Assembly (NCBI GenBank): GCA_004802705.1
Contig: SGPL01000066.1
Location: forward strand, 1-64,000
Direction: 5' to 3'
Origin: Bondarzewia mesenterica
Lineage: Eukaryota > Basidiomycota > Agaricomycetes > Russulales > Bondarzewiaceae
DNA length: 64,000 bases
The position numbers and the translations under genes are program-made. The number at the start of each line of letters is the position of its first letter. Positions within the stretch are counted from its first letter, which is position 1. The notes under the pieces are model-generated. The model worked only from the letters and a program-made list of their open reading frames with translations, had not been told where the DNA came from and made no database searches. Of this stretch, positions 46,201-59,600 are shown one piece after another.

Positions 46201-48889
46201 TCAATTGCACTGCGGCATCCCACCATGGACCTGATAGCGTCGGGCACGCCACCCAACTCATCATTGTCATCCATCTCACCATCATCAACTGGATAGAGCA
46301 CCTTTAGCTCATCCAACGTCTTCTTATAGCCAAACCCTTCAACCTCCCGTAGACTCGTCCAGAGGCAAGACGCAGGCAGTACCGACTTCAGCAAGCGCGT
46401 TGTCGACACCGACAGGTTACCCTGCAACCATCGAGGTTAAATTACATCCGTGCCAGAAGATGAGAGGCGACAGCAGGGGGAGGTCAGACCTTGGTGAACA
46501 GAATTTCCTTCGGCCTCAACTGCCTCATCAGCGTCTCCAATCTCGTCCTGCAAACATCATCCTCAAAGGCGCTCAAGTTAAATTCGCTCGTCGCACTATC
46601 CAGCACACATATACCAAAGCTCCCCTGGTCGTTGCCTTGTTCATCTTCGGGCTCAAGTTCGCGAACGGAAATGCAGTGTCCCGCTTGCTCATCTGTGAGG
46701 AGATCCTCGTCGACGAGGGTACCATTGGTATATACCTTATTCAACTCTCTGCGTTATTTCATGAACAGAGTTAGTGTGAGAGATATGGTCAGAGAGAACA
46801 ATGTGTGATCGTACCGCCTAACGATTTTCTCCTTCTGTGTGCCAGCACCGGATTTTCCTTTGCCCTTGCTAGCCGCGACACGCATCTCTGCACCTAATGC
46901 CGTCTCCGCTTGGTCGACACGGCCCACCTTGTAGCCTGAAAGTGATTTCTGTCAGCGTTTTCCGTACACGCAGGGTCTGGCAGCGGATGGGAGAAGTAGA
47001 TGGACACACCCTTCGCGAGAAATTTCCTAATAAGCTTAATGAGAAACTTGTGAAGTGACAGCTGTAAAAGGATAGAACTCACGCAGCCCAGAAGTTGAAC
47101 GAGCTCTCCGGTACACCAACCTACGTGACCCTTGAGAACCCACCGAAGACTCATGTAGAATGAAATGCCTTAGCAGCCTTACCATAGACATCTTGACTCG
47201 CTGCGTGAGTTTCAAATCAAACTCACGATGCCCGATGCGAGCGTCCTCCTCGTAGAGCTTCGCGAGAATGTTATAGATAAGACATCGTAGGCGACAAAAG
47301 AGTATACAGTCATTGGCACACCTCCAAAAATTTCCTGTGCGTCAGAAACGATATCAGAATTGAAATAAAAAGTAGTGTATCATTGTACTTTAACTCACCC
47401 CTTCTGAAAGAACAATATCTGTGCGCACCAGTCGAGATGAGTTCATAACTCTAGCAAACATAGAATAATACTCAACGGTATCAAAATGATTTTGTTTGAT
47501 CTCCCAGAACTGGGCACCAAAGAACCGTGAGTATGTAATAGACCCATTGGTGTTTGTGACGTACCTGCTTCTCAAACGGCGTGAAACCGTTCCAGGCACT
47601 ATTCGGGATATAGAGCGTCCGATGATCATATCCTGGCTCATTCGGCCTCACTTTGTCTTTCTACAAGACGCAATTCAAAATATTTTGAATCAGCCCTTTC
47701 TCGTTTTGACGAAGTCATGGAATCAATGAATTGCGTATGAATGCACTCACGTCTCGAGGGTTGGTCAGGAATGCGAACGGATCCTCCTGGGCCTTCTTCT
47801 CGGTTTGCTTTGATTGTTCCCTTTGTTCAGCAGCAGTAAGGAAACTGTTCGAATTCCCGCTCGCCTTGGACGCGGAAGTCTTTTGTAGAGAGGGACGTTG
47901 AGGTTCAACAGATTTCTTGGACAACTTTGCAGCTGGCTCGTCATCATCTTCGTCATCATCTGAGGTGATCATAGAGAGGCGAGAGGAGCGGCCAGAAGAA
48001 CGCGACGATGAACGTGCGGGTCGCTCATCCGAAAGGTCCTCGTCAGAAGGAACAATGAAGTCATCGTCTTCATATTTCGATTTGCGGGCTTCAGTGTGAT
48101 GTGCATGCAAAATGATGTTCAGACCTAGGAAGATGACGAATGACGACAACAGACCTTGCTTCTTCGGTGACTTTTTAAACCTGGACAACTGGGTTGAAAA
48201 AGACACAACCGATTCTTCATCCTCTGCGTTATCCTCCACCAAAAACTCATCCCCTGACAATGAGGCGGAGATGCGAGTTTTCTTCGCTGCTCGGTCTGCT
48301 CGGTATACAGATTAAAAGGAAGAATATATTGAGAATAGAAAGACACGAACCGGTCGAGCGCACTTCTTCGTGCCTAGTAGACGGCCTATAAACTGACAGA
48401 CGTTTCCTATACGCAGCGCTACCGAGTTCGTGTATGCCCTCTTCGTCTGAATCTTCAACAATCAATTTGCGCTTCGCACGAGTCTAGACGTGCGCATACA
48501 GTGAGGTTACACCCACATTATAAAGACACGCATATACTCACAACCTTCGGGATTGGCTCGTTGTCACTTTCTCCCTCATCCTCCATATCCACGTCAACTG
48601 GGTCGCTAGTAGGGGGCGTATCCTTGAAACTGCTTCCTCCATCCGATGAATGTGTATATGTCGCGTCGACAACTCGCCCTCCGTGTCTTTTCGACGCAGG
48701 AGTGCGGTTGCCGTAGTCAGATTCGGCGGGGGGACTAGATGAACGCGAAGCTTGGGGCTTAGCCTTCGTCGCGGGCTTCAGACTTGTCGCTTTGGCTTTG
48801 TCCTCACTGTTTCCGTTCGCAGGTGCTTTAGAGAAGAAGCTCGTGAGACTTTTCTGTTTCATGTCATCATGAGGTTTCTTGGGAGCCAT
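43271..48889 (-). CDS. MSH6: MSH6, DNA mismatch repair protein
   Basis: A long gene split by many short introns, from ATG at 48889 to the stop at 43271. The N-terminus holds a PCNA-interacting box (QKSLTSFF), followed by a long disordered, charged Ser/Glu region characteristic of MSH6 and absent from MSH2. The mismatch-binding domain shows the Phe-x-Glu motif as KFLELYEEDARIGH, split by an intron near 47263-47330. The lever/clamp region includes GQGLVLDGQTLAHIEVL. The ATPase shows Walker A GPNMGGKST near 44385-44480, also split by an intron, then VVLD joined to ELGRGTSTY and DGMAIA (about 43900-44030). With MSH2 it forms MutS-alpha, which detects base mismatches and small loops in the nucleus. 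No defect was seen. It is divergent from the GH16 gene. Confidence 0.95.
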
Positions 48890-49174
48890 CTCGAGTCAAC
48901 AGCCGCGAAGGTGGTGGATGCGTTGGCAGCGACGCGACGCGGTGTTCAACTTCAAGAAACCAGGAACGACGCGTTGGTGCTTGTTTGGTTTGTTCCTCTT
49001 ACCTCATCATGCTTACAGCGGAGACGGAAGTATTGTACTTACCTTCCCTTTGAGTCTTGTCCACGCCAAGTTGAGTCTGCTGGTTCTCGCTCAATTACAT
49101 ACTTATACCTTGACCTCCCCGTGCCCTGCAACACCCTCTTTACCCCTCACACTCTTTACCTGGATTGACGAAGC

Positions 49175-51333
49175 ATGATTCAAAATCGATTCCTGATCCT
49201 CTTGCCTGTTCTTATACCTCTTTCGGCGACCGTGGTGAGCGCTCAAGGTGGACAGACTTGGTGGGTGACATGGACAGCGGGCGTTGACATTTATGGTTCT
49301 TACTGACTTACTCTATTACCTTTACTCAGTAACATCACAAACCCGTGCCCGAGCTCTGCACCTTGTTGCAGTGAGTGTGCATACGCTGATCCTCGAGACG
49401 ATGATGGATGCTTGATGGTGTTCTCCAGGTTCTTACGGATTCTGTGGAACCGGTGAAGTGAGCTTGCGCTTTATCCCTCTTGTGAAGCCCCACAAAGTGA
49501 TACCGTTTTCTACTTCAGTTCTGTCTTGGCGGATGCAACCCGCTTAACTCTCACTCCCTCGATTCCTGTCGACCCAATCCTATTTGCCAGTCTGCTACTG
49601 TGCGTCTTTCTCCCCATTCTTTGAGATGCTGAATAATGATGAATCTGGACTTGCTACTTGCAGCACACCTTCGCCGACAACTCCCGCATCTACTCCAACG
49701 CATCCAAATTTGATGGCAACGCGACAGAGTACGGTACGCTAGTTCCCTTCGCCCTTTCACCAGCATTATACTTCTTTGTTCCCATTTTCTTCTCCGCGGT
49801 CGCACGATTTTCTATGCCGAGCGCCCATCTTCAGTCATCTCTTCCCCCTTGGACTCGCCCAAGACTCGCTTATTTCTATGCCGCTCGCTTCTACTCGTGA
49901 ACTTGTCTTTGATCCGCTGACAACAAAATCTGCTCTTCCCCATTTGTGCTGCACAGACTGGGTCGTGAATCAAGGGAATATCATGAACACGAATTCCTCT
50001 GGCGGGGAGCTCGTCCTATTGCTCACGGAGTCCAACGGGGGAACTCGACTCTCGTCTACGCGGTATGTGCACTACGGAACAATCACTACTCGACGTGCGT
50101 TTTTTATATACTACTTATTTCTGCCGGCGATTTCAGCTGATCGCTGATATTCTACTTCGGCTGGCTCTTATTTGGCCCCTCGTACGCTTATGTGCTGATG
50201 CACCGACTGCCGGACGGTCCCCATTCTGCTTGTTCCTTGATAATTCCGTGTCATTCGGCGCACCAGTCAAGACGGGCCGATGGAATGGTGTCGTGATGGC
50301 CTTCATCACAATGAGCAACATTAAGGATGAGATAGATTGGGAGTTCCCTGGCGCAAACACCACCACGGGACAAACGAACTATTTCTGGCAAGGTAACATT
50401 CGTACGTGCCATCCGCACTCACTTTCTCACCCATTGATCTCGAAGACCTTGCCCTTTCGCACCATGTCGTACGTTCATGACTGATTTCCTTGCTTTCCGG
50501 TTACAGCTGCCACTACCGTTGGCGAAACCGAGAACGGATTCACCGATACATTCAGCAACTATCATGACTACACCGTGCGCGTTTTCCACCTTGTTTCCAA
50601 TCACGCTATTCTCTGCATCAATACTAAAGCTAATGCCCTACTTCATTGGTCCATAGATTAACTGGCAGCCTGATACGCTGACTTTCGCCGTAGACAACAA
50701 GACTATGCGCACGGTCAAGAAATCAGACACCATCGATAGCAACGGTGTTGCACATTTTCCGTCGACGCCCGCGTCGATTCAGCTCAGGTGCGATCCCCCC
50801 CCTCCGTGTCTCTCTCCAGCCATTCCAGGTTTTGACATTGTGTGAATTTTTCAAAATCTTATATCTCTATTCGCTTTGCCCTCGTCCGTATCTGCCTTTA
50901 TCAACCGTATATCTATGACGACGGTACGGTACGCGACATCAGTTTGTGGCCTGCTGGGATCAACACGTCCGCCCCCGGAACCATCCAATGGGCAGGTGGA
51001 ATGATCAACTGGAATGATCCCGACTACAAATCTGCCGGTACGCGCTTCCTCCTTACCTTCCCTTTTTGGTGCTCAAAGGCATGTTGGCCAACAGGCCATT
51101 TCTACGCCATGGTCTCGTCCGTCTCGGTTCAATGCGCGGACCCGAGCACGCCGCAATCCGACATCACGTCCTACATTTATGGGACCAACTCTTCCACCAT
51201 GACCCCCAGCGTCTCGTTCTCGAATGAGTCTGTTATGGTCAATGGTGCGCGGGCGATGGGCGAAGGTTTGGCGTTCAATGGGCTCGGGTGGTTGGTCATT
51301 GCGGGGGTGATGGGCATTGTTGGCTTCCTCTGA
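49175..51333 (+). CDS. GH16 cell-wall transglycosylase (CRH-like) with a chitin-binding motif and GPI-type C-terminus
   Basis: About ten short exons. Exon 1 (49175-49260) encodes a signal peptide (FLILLPVLIPLSATVVSAQ). Next is a cysteine-rich chitin-recognition-like module (CNITNPCPSSAPCCSS, YGFCGTGEFCLGGC). The GH16 domain has the catalytic ExDxE motif as DEIDWEFPG at about 50329-50355, then TNYFWQGN and the SLWPAGINTSAPGTIQWAGG block. The C-terminus is Ser/Thr-rich and ends in a hydrophobic tail (LVIAGVMGIVGFL) typical of a GPI-anchor signal. Enzymes of this design cross-link chitin to beta-glucan in the fungal wall. It has several N-glycosylation sequons. The order chitin-binding module then GH16 then GPI signal matches Crh/Utr2 proteins. 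The start is the ATG that opens the signal peptide. Confidence 0.9.
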
Positions 51334-52189
51334 GCACCCTGACCTGGTCTGTGATAACTTGACTGTCTGCGTTCATGCTTTATCGGACTCACGCAGATCA
51401 GAGCCATTCTTGTGTGTCGGATTGAATTTTGTTTTTCTTAATTAATTGAATGTTGAGAATGATGTGCTCCAGTATTGTAGCTCCCGAAGAATGTCGTTCG
51501 CGCGTCAGACAGGCCTGCGAATGTCTATGCAAGCATACCTATACGTACTCAAACTTCGAAGTATTTCGGCATTGTTTGTACAAGGTTCGCAACATTCCGA
51601 GAGATTCCAAGCCGCCGGCGCATTTTGAGCTTTTTTTTTTTTTGGGGGGGGGGGGGGTTACACACCGTGGTTTGTCTTCGATGCGCCATATTTACCAAGT
51701 AAGTGACTTTACTGAATCTTAGGTATCACTGTGATTTCTCTATTCCCGTTATCTTTCATTTCCAGGTCGCACCTGCATATGCCAGGTGCCTACGGCAGTT
51801 TCTCCTCTTCTCTTGAATAGAGTCTTGATTCTTGTTCTCTTGCGCAATTTGGAAAGCTCTATGTAGTGTGATCCGACTTAGCGGTTACACCATCTCGTCT
51901 CACATGGAACATATTAGTATTAGCTGGAGATCGGAGAGAGAATGAAAGCAAAAAGAGGTCCGGCGAAGCCGAAGAGGCACGTGGAAAGAAAAGAAGAGGT
52001 CACGAGAGGTCACGCCAGCGGCCAACCAGTAGTTTCTTCATCGCCCCCACCTGCCCTCGCCTTCATGCTGCTCATCTGCTCTTGCTAACATTGTATCTGC
52101 GTTTAGAGGCTTCAAATAGACTTCACATAGAATTTGCCGTAAATTTTCGCTAACATCTTATATAGATCGGCCCAATATCGATACCCGTA
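51334..52189. other. Intergenic with a T13-G14 homopolymer junction
   Basis: No gene is supported. At 51631-51657 a run of 13 T is followed directly by 14 G. The stretch 51940-52020 is purine-rich (gaaagaaaagaagaggtcac). Confidence 0.6.
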
Positions 52190-53464
52190 ATGACAGTCAC
52201 CAAGCATCCGATTTTGCCTCCAACAATCGCCCTTCCACCTATTGACAAAATTCACGCTGCACCCATCGCGAAGCTTTTCGATTGCGTATGCTACCTGCGT
52301 CTATTATACAACCCCGAAGTTCGTGGTTCGCGTCGCGTCAAGCGCGTCAAGACCCTCACGCCTGCCAGCATATCATCGTATGAAGCGACCGGTGCAGTGA
52401 GGGATGAAGAGCTGGAACTTCTGCGATCGGACAAGTTCGAACGGTCTTATGCGATTCGTTGGCTCACAGCTCTCATTGCGCAGATCGAGTTTTTGGAACT
52501 TGATTCTTCCCTCCCCGACCACAGCGATGACGCCCCTCATGAACCCACTTGGGAGTCTGTCATACAGACCGCTGCTTCGATACTCGCGATTTGCGCCGGA
52601 TCTTCTGCTTCTGGTTCCCTTACGCGCTCATTGAGGCTGGGGGGTGGCGCAAGATCGAGAGAGGTGGTGGTGCAGCTGACGGACGCGCCGTTAGAAAACC
52701 ACGATTTTGGGACGGTCGGAGTGCAGACCTGGGGGAGCGCTTGTGTGATGGCGGAGATGGTTGTCGACATGCCGGGTCATTTTGGCTTGGATTTCGCCTG
52801 GGGCAAAGGCGAGGGCATCAATGTTGACTCGGGGTCTGAGAACGTGCTGAGGTTGCTCGAGCTGGGTGCCGGGACTGGGCTCGTCAGCTTGACGTTGGGC
52901 AAATTCTTCCAAGGACAAGCACCACAATGCGCAGTAGATATTATCGCATCCGACTTTCATCCGTCTGTTCTCGCAAACCTCCGGACGAATATCGCCGCCA
53001 ATTTTCTACCCTCTTCCTCTGCTTCCCGCTCAATAACGCTCTCAGCCGGCCGACTGGACTGGTCCGACGCAATGACTTCGGAGCTGCTTCCTGCGCCATT
53101 CGACAAACCCTTCGACATCATCTTTGGCGCTGATGTCATCTACGAAGTCGACCATGCTCTGTGGATCAAAGAATGTCTTAAGAAATTGCTTAAAAGGCCG
53201 TCGCCATCCCCCACGTTTGCGAACGTTTGCGGAGACATTATTCCCCCGCCTCGATTTCATTTGATGACCCCCCTGCGCCCTACCCATTCATTGGAGTCGA
53301 GCACTATCGAGTCAGTTTTCCCGCATCTCGAACATATTTGCGGCCTTAGCGATCAAGCTCCGACGCTCTGCATATCGTGCAAAGAGACCATTCTTTGCGA
53401 GGCCGAACCAGGTGTTGCTGGTGAGGTGGAATATGCTTATTACATCATTGAGTGGACGATTTGA
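52190..53464 (+). CDS. SAM-dependent methyltransferase, Methyltransf_16 (FAM86/EFM-like) family
   Basis: A single-exon gene of 424 residues, unusual here since most neighbours are split by many introns. Motif I is LLELGAGTGLVSLTLGK at about residue 220, and the acidic post-I residue lies in IIASDFHPSVLANL. The family motif FDIIFGADVIYE near residue 309 replaces the D/E-x-x-Y motif of lysine methyltransferases. An N-terminal helical region of about 200 residues precedes it, as in FAM86/EFM3-type enzymes that methylate elongation factor 2 and related targets. I infer protein lysine methylation from family only; the exact target is not determined. The start ATG is the first in frame and gives a sensible N-terminus. 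The gene is convergent with the large protein to the right. Confidence 0.82.
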   Translation: MTVTKHPILPPTIALPPIDKIHAAPIAKLFDCVCYLRLLYNPEVRGSRRVKRVKTLTPASISSYEATGAVRDEELELLRSDKFERSYAIRWLTALIAQIEFLELDSSLPDHSDDAPHEPTWESVIQTAASILAICAGSSASGSLTRSLRLGGGARSREVVVQLTDAPLENHDFGTVGVQTWGSACVMAEMVVDMPGHFGLDFAWGKGEGINVDSGSENVLRLLELGAGTGLVSLTLGKFFQGQAPQCAVDIIASDFHPSVLANLRTNIAANFLPSSSASRSITLSAGRLDWSDAMTSELLPAPFDKPFDIIFGADVIYEVDHALWIKECLKKLLKRPSPSPTFANVCGDIIPPPRFHLMTPLRPTHSLESSTIESVFPHLEHICGLSDQAPTLCISCKETILCEAEPGVAGEVEYAYYIIEWTI

Positions 53465-53664
53465 ATTTCGGTTTTGGGATGATACTGAAAAAAGTGGACG
53501 GTCGTGAACTTTACCTTTTGGTTTTGGGCAGCGGAGGGTATATCATTGCATGATTACGGCTCACAAAGCGAATTTTAGATGGGTATACAGAATTATGCAT
53601 ATTCATGGTGATAAATACATCGACATTGTCCAAAAGCAAAGAAAGAAGGGAGAGAAAAGGAATT

Positions 53665-56600
53665 CTACCCTGTGAACAACTGTTCCGCTTCACCCAAAAT
53701 CCCTTCATCCTCATCTCCACCAAATGCCTCTCTAAACTCCTCCATCAACTCGTTCGTCTCTTGCGTCACTTCTCTCAAGGCCCGTGAAGCCGTCCATGAT
53801 TTCAGGTTGCTCACTTCGTCCGCATCATTGTCCGCATCGCCGTCAAGCCCCGGTAGCAATGTCGGATAGCACATCAAATGCTGTACCACCCTAATCCGCC
53901 GATACGTTGCTCGCACCAACGAGACAGATTTGATTGTAGTCGATTTAGTCATGGTGAGGCGCATGCGCCCTCCGCTGGGGGATATGGAGCGCCGGAACGG
54001 GTCGGTATTATGGACGGGGCCCAGATGCACGATCTTAGGCCCGGCAAACTCATGTCCCCCAGGTGAGACGGGACTTCTAGCGTAACCGGGCTGTCTTTCT
54101 GCTGGCCTTTGCGGCGTCGAAGGCAAGGACAGCAGATCGCCCGCGGGGAACGAAGGTAAAGCCGTCAGCATTGGGGAATTCTCTGGTGACGGTCCAGTAG
54201 ACCAATGTCCGGACCCCCTGCGCGGTTTCGAGAAGACCGAGGAGAATGACAATCGGCTACTGATGGGACGATATTGGTTCTGCAGGTCCTGGCCGAGGAC
54301 AGCGACTTTCTCTTGCATGAGGATGCGAAGCTGTAGGAGAAGTGGACAACGATAGAGGGAGAGAAACTCTAGCGTCGACCAAAGCAAATAGTCGATGATG
54401 CGCGGTTGGGAAAAGGGCGATTTAGTAGGCGATGCATTGCGGGATCCCAGTGGTGTGGAAGGATTGATATCGTCAAGACCAGTTGGATGAAGACCCTTAG
54501 GCAGATGCAGAGGCGATGGTGGTTCCGAAACGTCTTGTGATGACAGGGCGAACGCAGCATCTCCATCCGACAAAAGAGACTTCAAAAATGTGCCAATCTG
54601 GATCCAGATCCCAGGAACACTGTGAGAAAGATCGTTTCCGGCCCTGATGACTATAATTTTGAGGATTTGCAGAGATACAGAGATTGTCATGGCAGATGCA
54701 GCCCGGGACGATGTATTGTGCGTTTCCTGTGATTTGGTGCGTTCCAACGGCACGGAAGAACGATTCGACTCCCGCAACGTGACTGTTCGTCGACAAGCCT
54801 GCATGACAAGGGACAAGAGTCTGACCCATGCTCTCCTAGGAGCATCACGAGAAGACGCGTCCGTCCAGAAGTTTTTCCGGATGGTATCTGGAGTGGAAGG
54901 TAAAACCAACACCAGTGGAAAGATGATTCCAGCCATATATTCATATGAAAGAGCTCGTTTCTTCAACTCTTCGATGATGTCAACACCGGATAGGAATATT
55001 GCTTGACTGAGCAATTTTATAAGTGCTGGCCTAAGGGGAAGGGAGAATAGGAGATTCTCAGAAGCAGCAAGTTCACATGCTTCAAGGCCTGCGACACAGT
55101 ATTGCGAGACCACTAGCCGAGAGAAAGATGGTTCTTTGGCATAGAAAGGCATTGCTGCCAGGCTCGTTATAGCACTCAGCACGCCAGAGAAATCAGTTGT
55201 CGACGCGTAGGCCTTGAAGACGGGAGCAAGCTCAGTGAGAAAAGCAAGAACGTGTTTGACCCGCAAGGACTCCTTGCGAACCAGTGAGGTCCTTGTATAC
55301 TCTAAAAGGAACGCAGCGGCGCGGTCGCTGTTCCCATCTTTGAGCATATGTTTGACCAGCTCAATGACTCGATGATGTGTAGAAGAGCCGAGATGTCCCC
55401 CTGACCCAGTGAAGGCAACTACAAGCGACAAATAATCCAATCGCATTTCTGCCAGATCACTCGGTTCCTTCGATTTGCCATGCAAGTCGTTAGACAGCGA
55501 CAGCTTTTGAGACCACACTTCATAACTGAAGTCATTCGAAGGACGTATTTGAGCAGCTTCTGGAATTTTTGTCCTTCCAGCGCTCCGTGTGAGGAAGATA
55601 ATGCTGAGGGCATCCACACCCTCGTAAAGTACCTTCCGCGAAGATGGCGAAGCATCATAGAGTTTTGGGACCATGTATCGCAGAAGGCGCAGGAAGTTCT
55701 GAGCGCGTCGGATGGTAGGATTGTGGCCTATAACTGTGAGGAAAAGTCGAACCAGGTCATCGAGAGCCAAATGGCCACCCTCATATTGCTCAGGAAGGGC
55801 AACATCGACTTGATGGCTGTTCTGCCCGGTTCCACGTCTCAGCAATGACAAAAAACGCCTGCGGTTTGTCTTCCGCAGTGTTGACGAGCAACGCCTCGCG
55901 CTCTTGAACTTTGTTTAAGTCATGGATCCCGGCTGAGTCTGGAGCGAATTGTGAGGCGTTGTCCTTCAATGTAGAGAGCAAGGAATATATATGGTTTGCC
56001 ATCCAGGGTCCATCAACTCCGGGGAGAACTGCGACATGGGACTCGACGTCTAGACTCTGAAAGATAAACGCTTCCTGGTGGAGGGCATAGAACCGACTGG
56101 CGGCGTATTCAATTGCTGCACGAATGCCTTGATTGAGTTCAGATTCTGCGTAGACTTTAAGAACAGCGGGCATGAAGATGGTGTAGCCACCTCCCGATGT
56201 GAACATGCGGCGGAATCTGGTGCTGGCAACCATGAAAGCTGGCGAATGATCAGCGATACACCTAGTATAAATTCATACACCCAGCTCACCTATGAGAACC
56301 TGACTCACAACCCCTATATCGTCGCCGTGGGCCAACAAACACCGGTTCAAGCCATCCGCCAGGACGGCAAATTCACCTCGATCATTCAGGTGACGTGGCA
56401 TAGAGCGAAAAATTTGCGCGACGAGAAGAATGTAACTGCGTGCTAGTATGAGAGACAATGGCGCCAACTTTGCATTCGCATTATTTGACGTGTGTCGAGC
56501 TTTCTCCTTTCGAGGCACGAGATTGTTCAAATCAGGTGGTACAGAATCCACAGCATCGTCTGACAATGGAAGAATGAGGAGTGACATGGATTTCCTGACG

Positions 56601-59600
56601 GCCTGTACGTCTCCAGGGTTTCGCTTGAGCATGCTCAAGAGAAACATGTTTTGAGCAATTCGAATCATCGTGATTTGCGCCAGATGGAGAGGCACCCCTG
56701 GTTCAACTTGCGTCCTGGAATCAAGCAGACCTCTGGGAAACATTGGACCAGGGGGAGCAGATGGCGGAAACCAGAGAGCCCCAGAAGGAATCAGAAACAT
56801 CTCCAACTTGGCTCGCCGTATTTCCTTGAGAGACATGTCGCTGACTTGGTTCACAAGTTTGGACAAGACAGGAACAGAATACGCGAATTCCCTTAGAGCT
56901 GTCGACGCCTCCAGCTTAGCAGTATATTTGAGGAATCCCGTGATATGATTGAAGAGATAATGTGCCATGGCTGGAGGAAGTTGTCGTTGAATGTGTAAGA
57001 GCGCTCGAAGTGTTGATATTGCAGAGGCTATATTGTCACCCCCTTCGGAGAGTGAATCAAGAATGGGTCGAGAGAGTAACGTCGGATCTTCTCGCATGAA
57101 GTCGACGATTGTGTTTCGCGCTGCCGTAGCAACGGCGTAATCTGAATCGAATACCAGATTGGCTAGGTCGGGGAGAACCGAGGCTAGAGGTGGTACAAAG
57201 ATGGCACGGCGTTTGACACTGTTATAAGAACTGTTGGCTCTGCCAAGTTCGATTTCCGCGGACTCGGAGGGAGATGAAGGAGTCCAATCCAAGGGCGATG
57301 GGCTACGTGGCGTGGACGCCCCGCCTCCCTCTAAGCGTTCCAACTGCAAGCTCGGAAGCAAAGACATGGGAGTCTTGATCCACCGGGTTTGCTGATCCAC
57401 AGGTTTAGTGTCATCGCCCCATCCTATCTCCAGTAGCCGTCTCCGCAGTTCAAGGGGAAGCACGACGCCGTTAGAATCTTTTATTTCATCCGCGTCATCT
57501 TCAAGAATGAACAGACTGGAGCCAATATCTGTTGCGACGAAAGAGATTGGTCCTCTCGCGAGTTTGAATGGCCGGCGGTGATGTTTATCGGTGATGTATT
57601 TCTGCGACAGAAGTTGGAAACGCCAGCTAGAAAGTGTGCTAAACCTTCTTGTTGCTTGTAGTCGAACCAAGCTTTCGGGACTAGATGGATCAAAAAAAAA
57701 AAAGTGAGGAGTGGATATGGGTCAGGGCCTTATGGGGGGATGACTTACCTGTACATATCATCCCGTATTAGCTGGAGGAGACTAGAAGAGCTTTTCTCCG
57801 CGCCCTGCATGATGAGAAATGTCGCCTGCATGACAGCTGCGTAAGGTTAGAGGGAATGAAATCTCGAAGGTGACGTACTGATGCTTGAATCTCGGTTTCA
57901 TGGCTATCTAGGCAATCCCTCCAGAGCACAGGGCTCAACCGCAGATGATTGTCGAGATTCAGCAATCCAGAGACGGCCACTAATAGTCTCAAAGCGTTTC
58001 TCAATAAGCCTTTCGAGTAGGACTCGAACATGCGTGCACGATCCGACAGACGTGCAAAAAAGCCAGCATTCTTGTTGGTGATCGACGTTACAGGCGATGG
58101 GCCTTCTGCCGCCACAGAAGCAGACAAAGCAAATATGCTAGCACGCTACGGAACAATTTCAATTGAGTTTGCGATATTTCTGACAAAGGGAATTGGAGAA
58201 CGTGGACCTTCGGTGCAACACGCCCTTTCTCTTGCGCACCGGCATAGAGACTAGCCAGCTTACTGATTATTGCTGAAGTATCTTCATCTTCAGGACCAGA
58301 GAAAATTTGTTTGTCATCGACAACCCATGACACAACACGAAGGAGCCAACGAGCTCTGAAAGAGTTTAGAAATGTTCTGAGTTGACCGCTTCTTTCACAA
58401 GAAGAAAAGACGCACGGTTTGAGAGAGCGTAAAAGTAGGCGAATCTCAAACAACAGTACGCATAGGACAATTCGCTGGGCCTCTGGTACTAGAATCGTCC
58501 GTTCCTACAAGCCCATATTTGTCAAAAGCAAGCCATGCCAGCACGTCGTGCTCACCTTTGCTTCTATAAGAACACCGATTTGATGATCTAACGCAAAGAA
58601 GAACCCCGTCTGAGCCGCGAAGGCCTGATCCTGTATGTGATATGGCACAGATGAATACTGCATATGCATGCAGATCGTTTCAATGGTCCTCACTGGTGAA
58701 CTGTCCCTCCCACGCGAGATAGCCTGCACATACGCAATTAATTCCGTCAGAATGACGAGCTGACCAATCCTGATCTTGCCCCACACAGGACCCTCTCTGC
58801 CTTGACTGGCCTGTTTCGCGGGTTTACTATCGCTCATAAGGGCCACGAGCAACATCTCCACGTCCCTTATCCAGAAATTAGGGAGGAAACGGGTTAGTAC
58901 AGCGATGATTCGAAGTTGATTAATGATTGTTGCGTCCTTGGTTGCAGCGGCACAGGCGAAGAGAGGTTTGTAGAAAAGTTTGGGGTACATCTGAGAAATA
59001 GTATCAAGGAGCTCCGTTACCTGCGAGGACGGGTAGCTTGGCGGATCTTTCGTCAGTCGCTAAGTGATGTGCAAAATGATTTTCATGTTTCTTCTCCCTG
59101 TAATTCGTGCGGGGAAACACTCACGTCGTTGAGGAGCGGTATAAAAAAGGCCGTCATTGGGGTTCTCAGGTCATCCGGGAACTCCTCTACCAATGCCGTT
59201 AAGACAGCGAGAACAGATGGCCAACTGTCGGTTTCCACCTTCAAGCCCATTGTCAAAAAAAAAATCCTAGATCATTTGTCCAGGGGTATTGGCTTACTAT
59301 GTGCTGCAAACCTTTCTCGAACGCATACTTCCAATGACCGCCCTGAGCATACCAGTTCTGGATCAGTGTCTTTGATTCATCTTGCTCCCGTGTCCCATCT
59401 AGGCAGAAGATATTCAAGACGACCACGACGATTAACGCTCTAGCCTCGCCAATGTCTGCTTGATCGATGGAATCCGCCTCTGGTATGATGCAAGTTTGAA
59501 GCAGGCGAATGATAATATCGACATTCTGCACGGGTTTGATAGTTGCGTCGAAAGGCCGGAAAAAAGAGAGCAGTGAATGCGTGAAATGGCTGAGCTTCCG

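Noticed and set aside
53672..55848. Plus-strand frames within the giant gene
   Set aside because: They are short and scattered, while the minus frame is open for 728 codons with consistent helical-repeat character.
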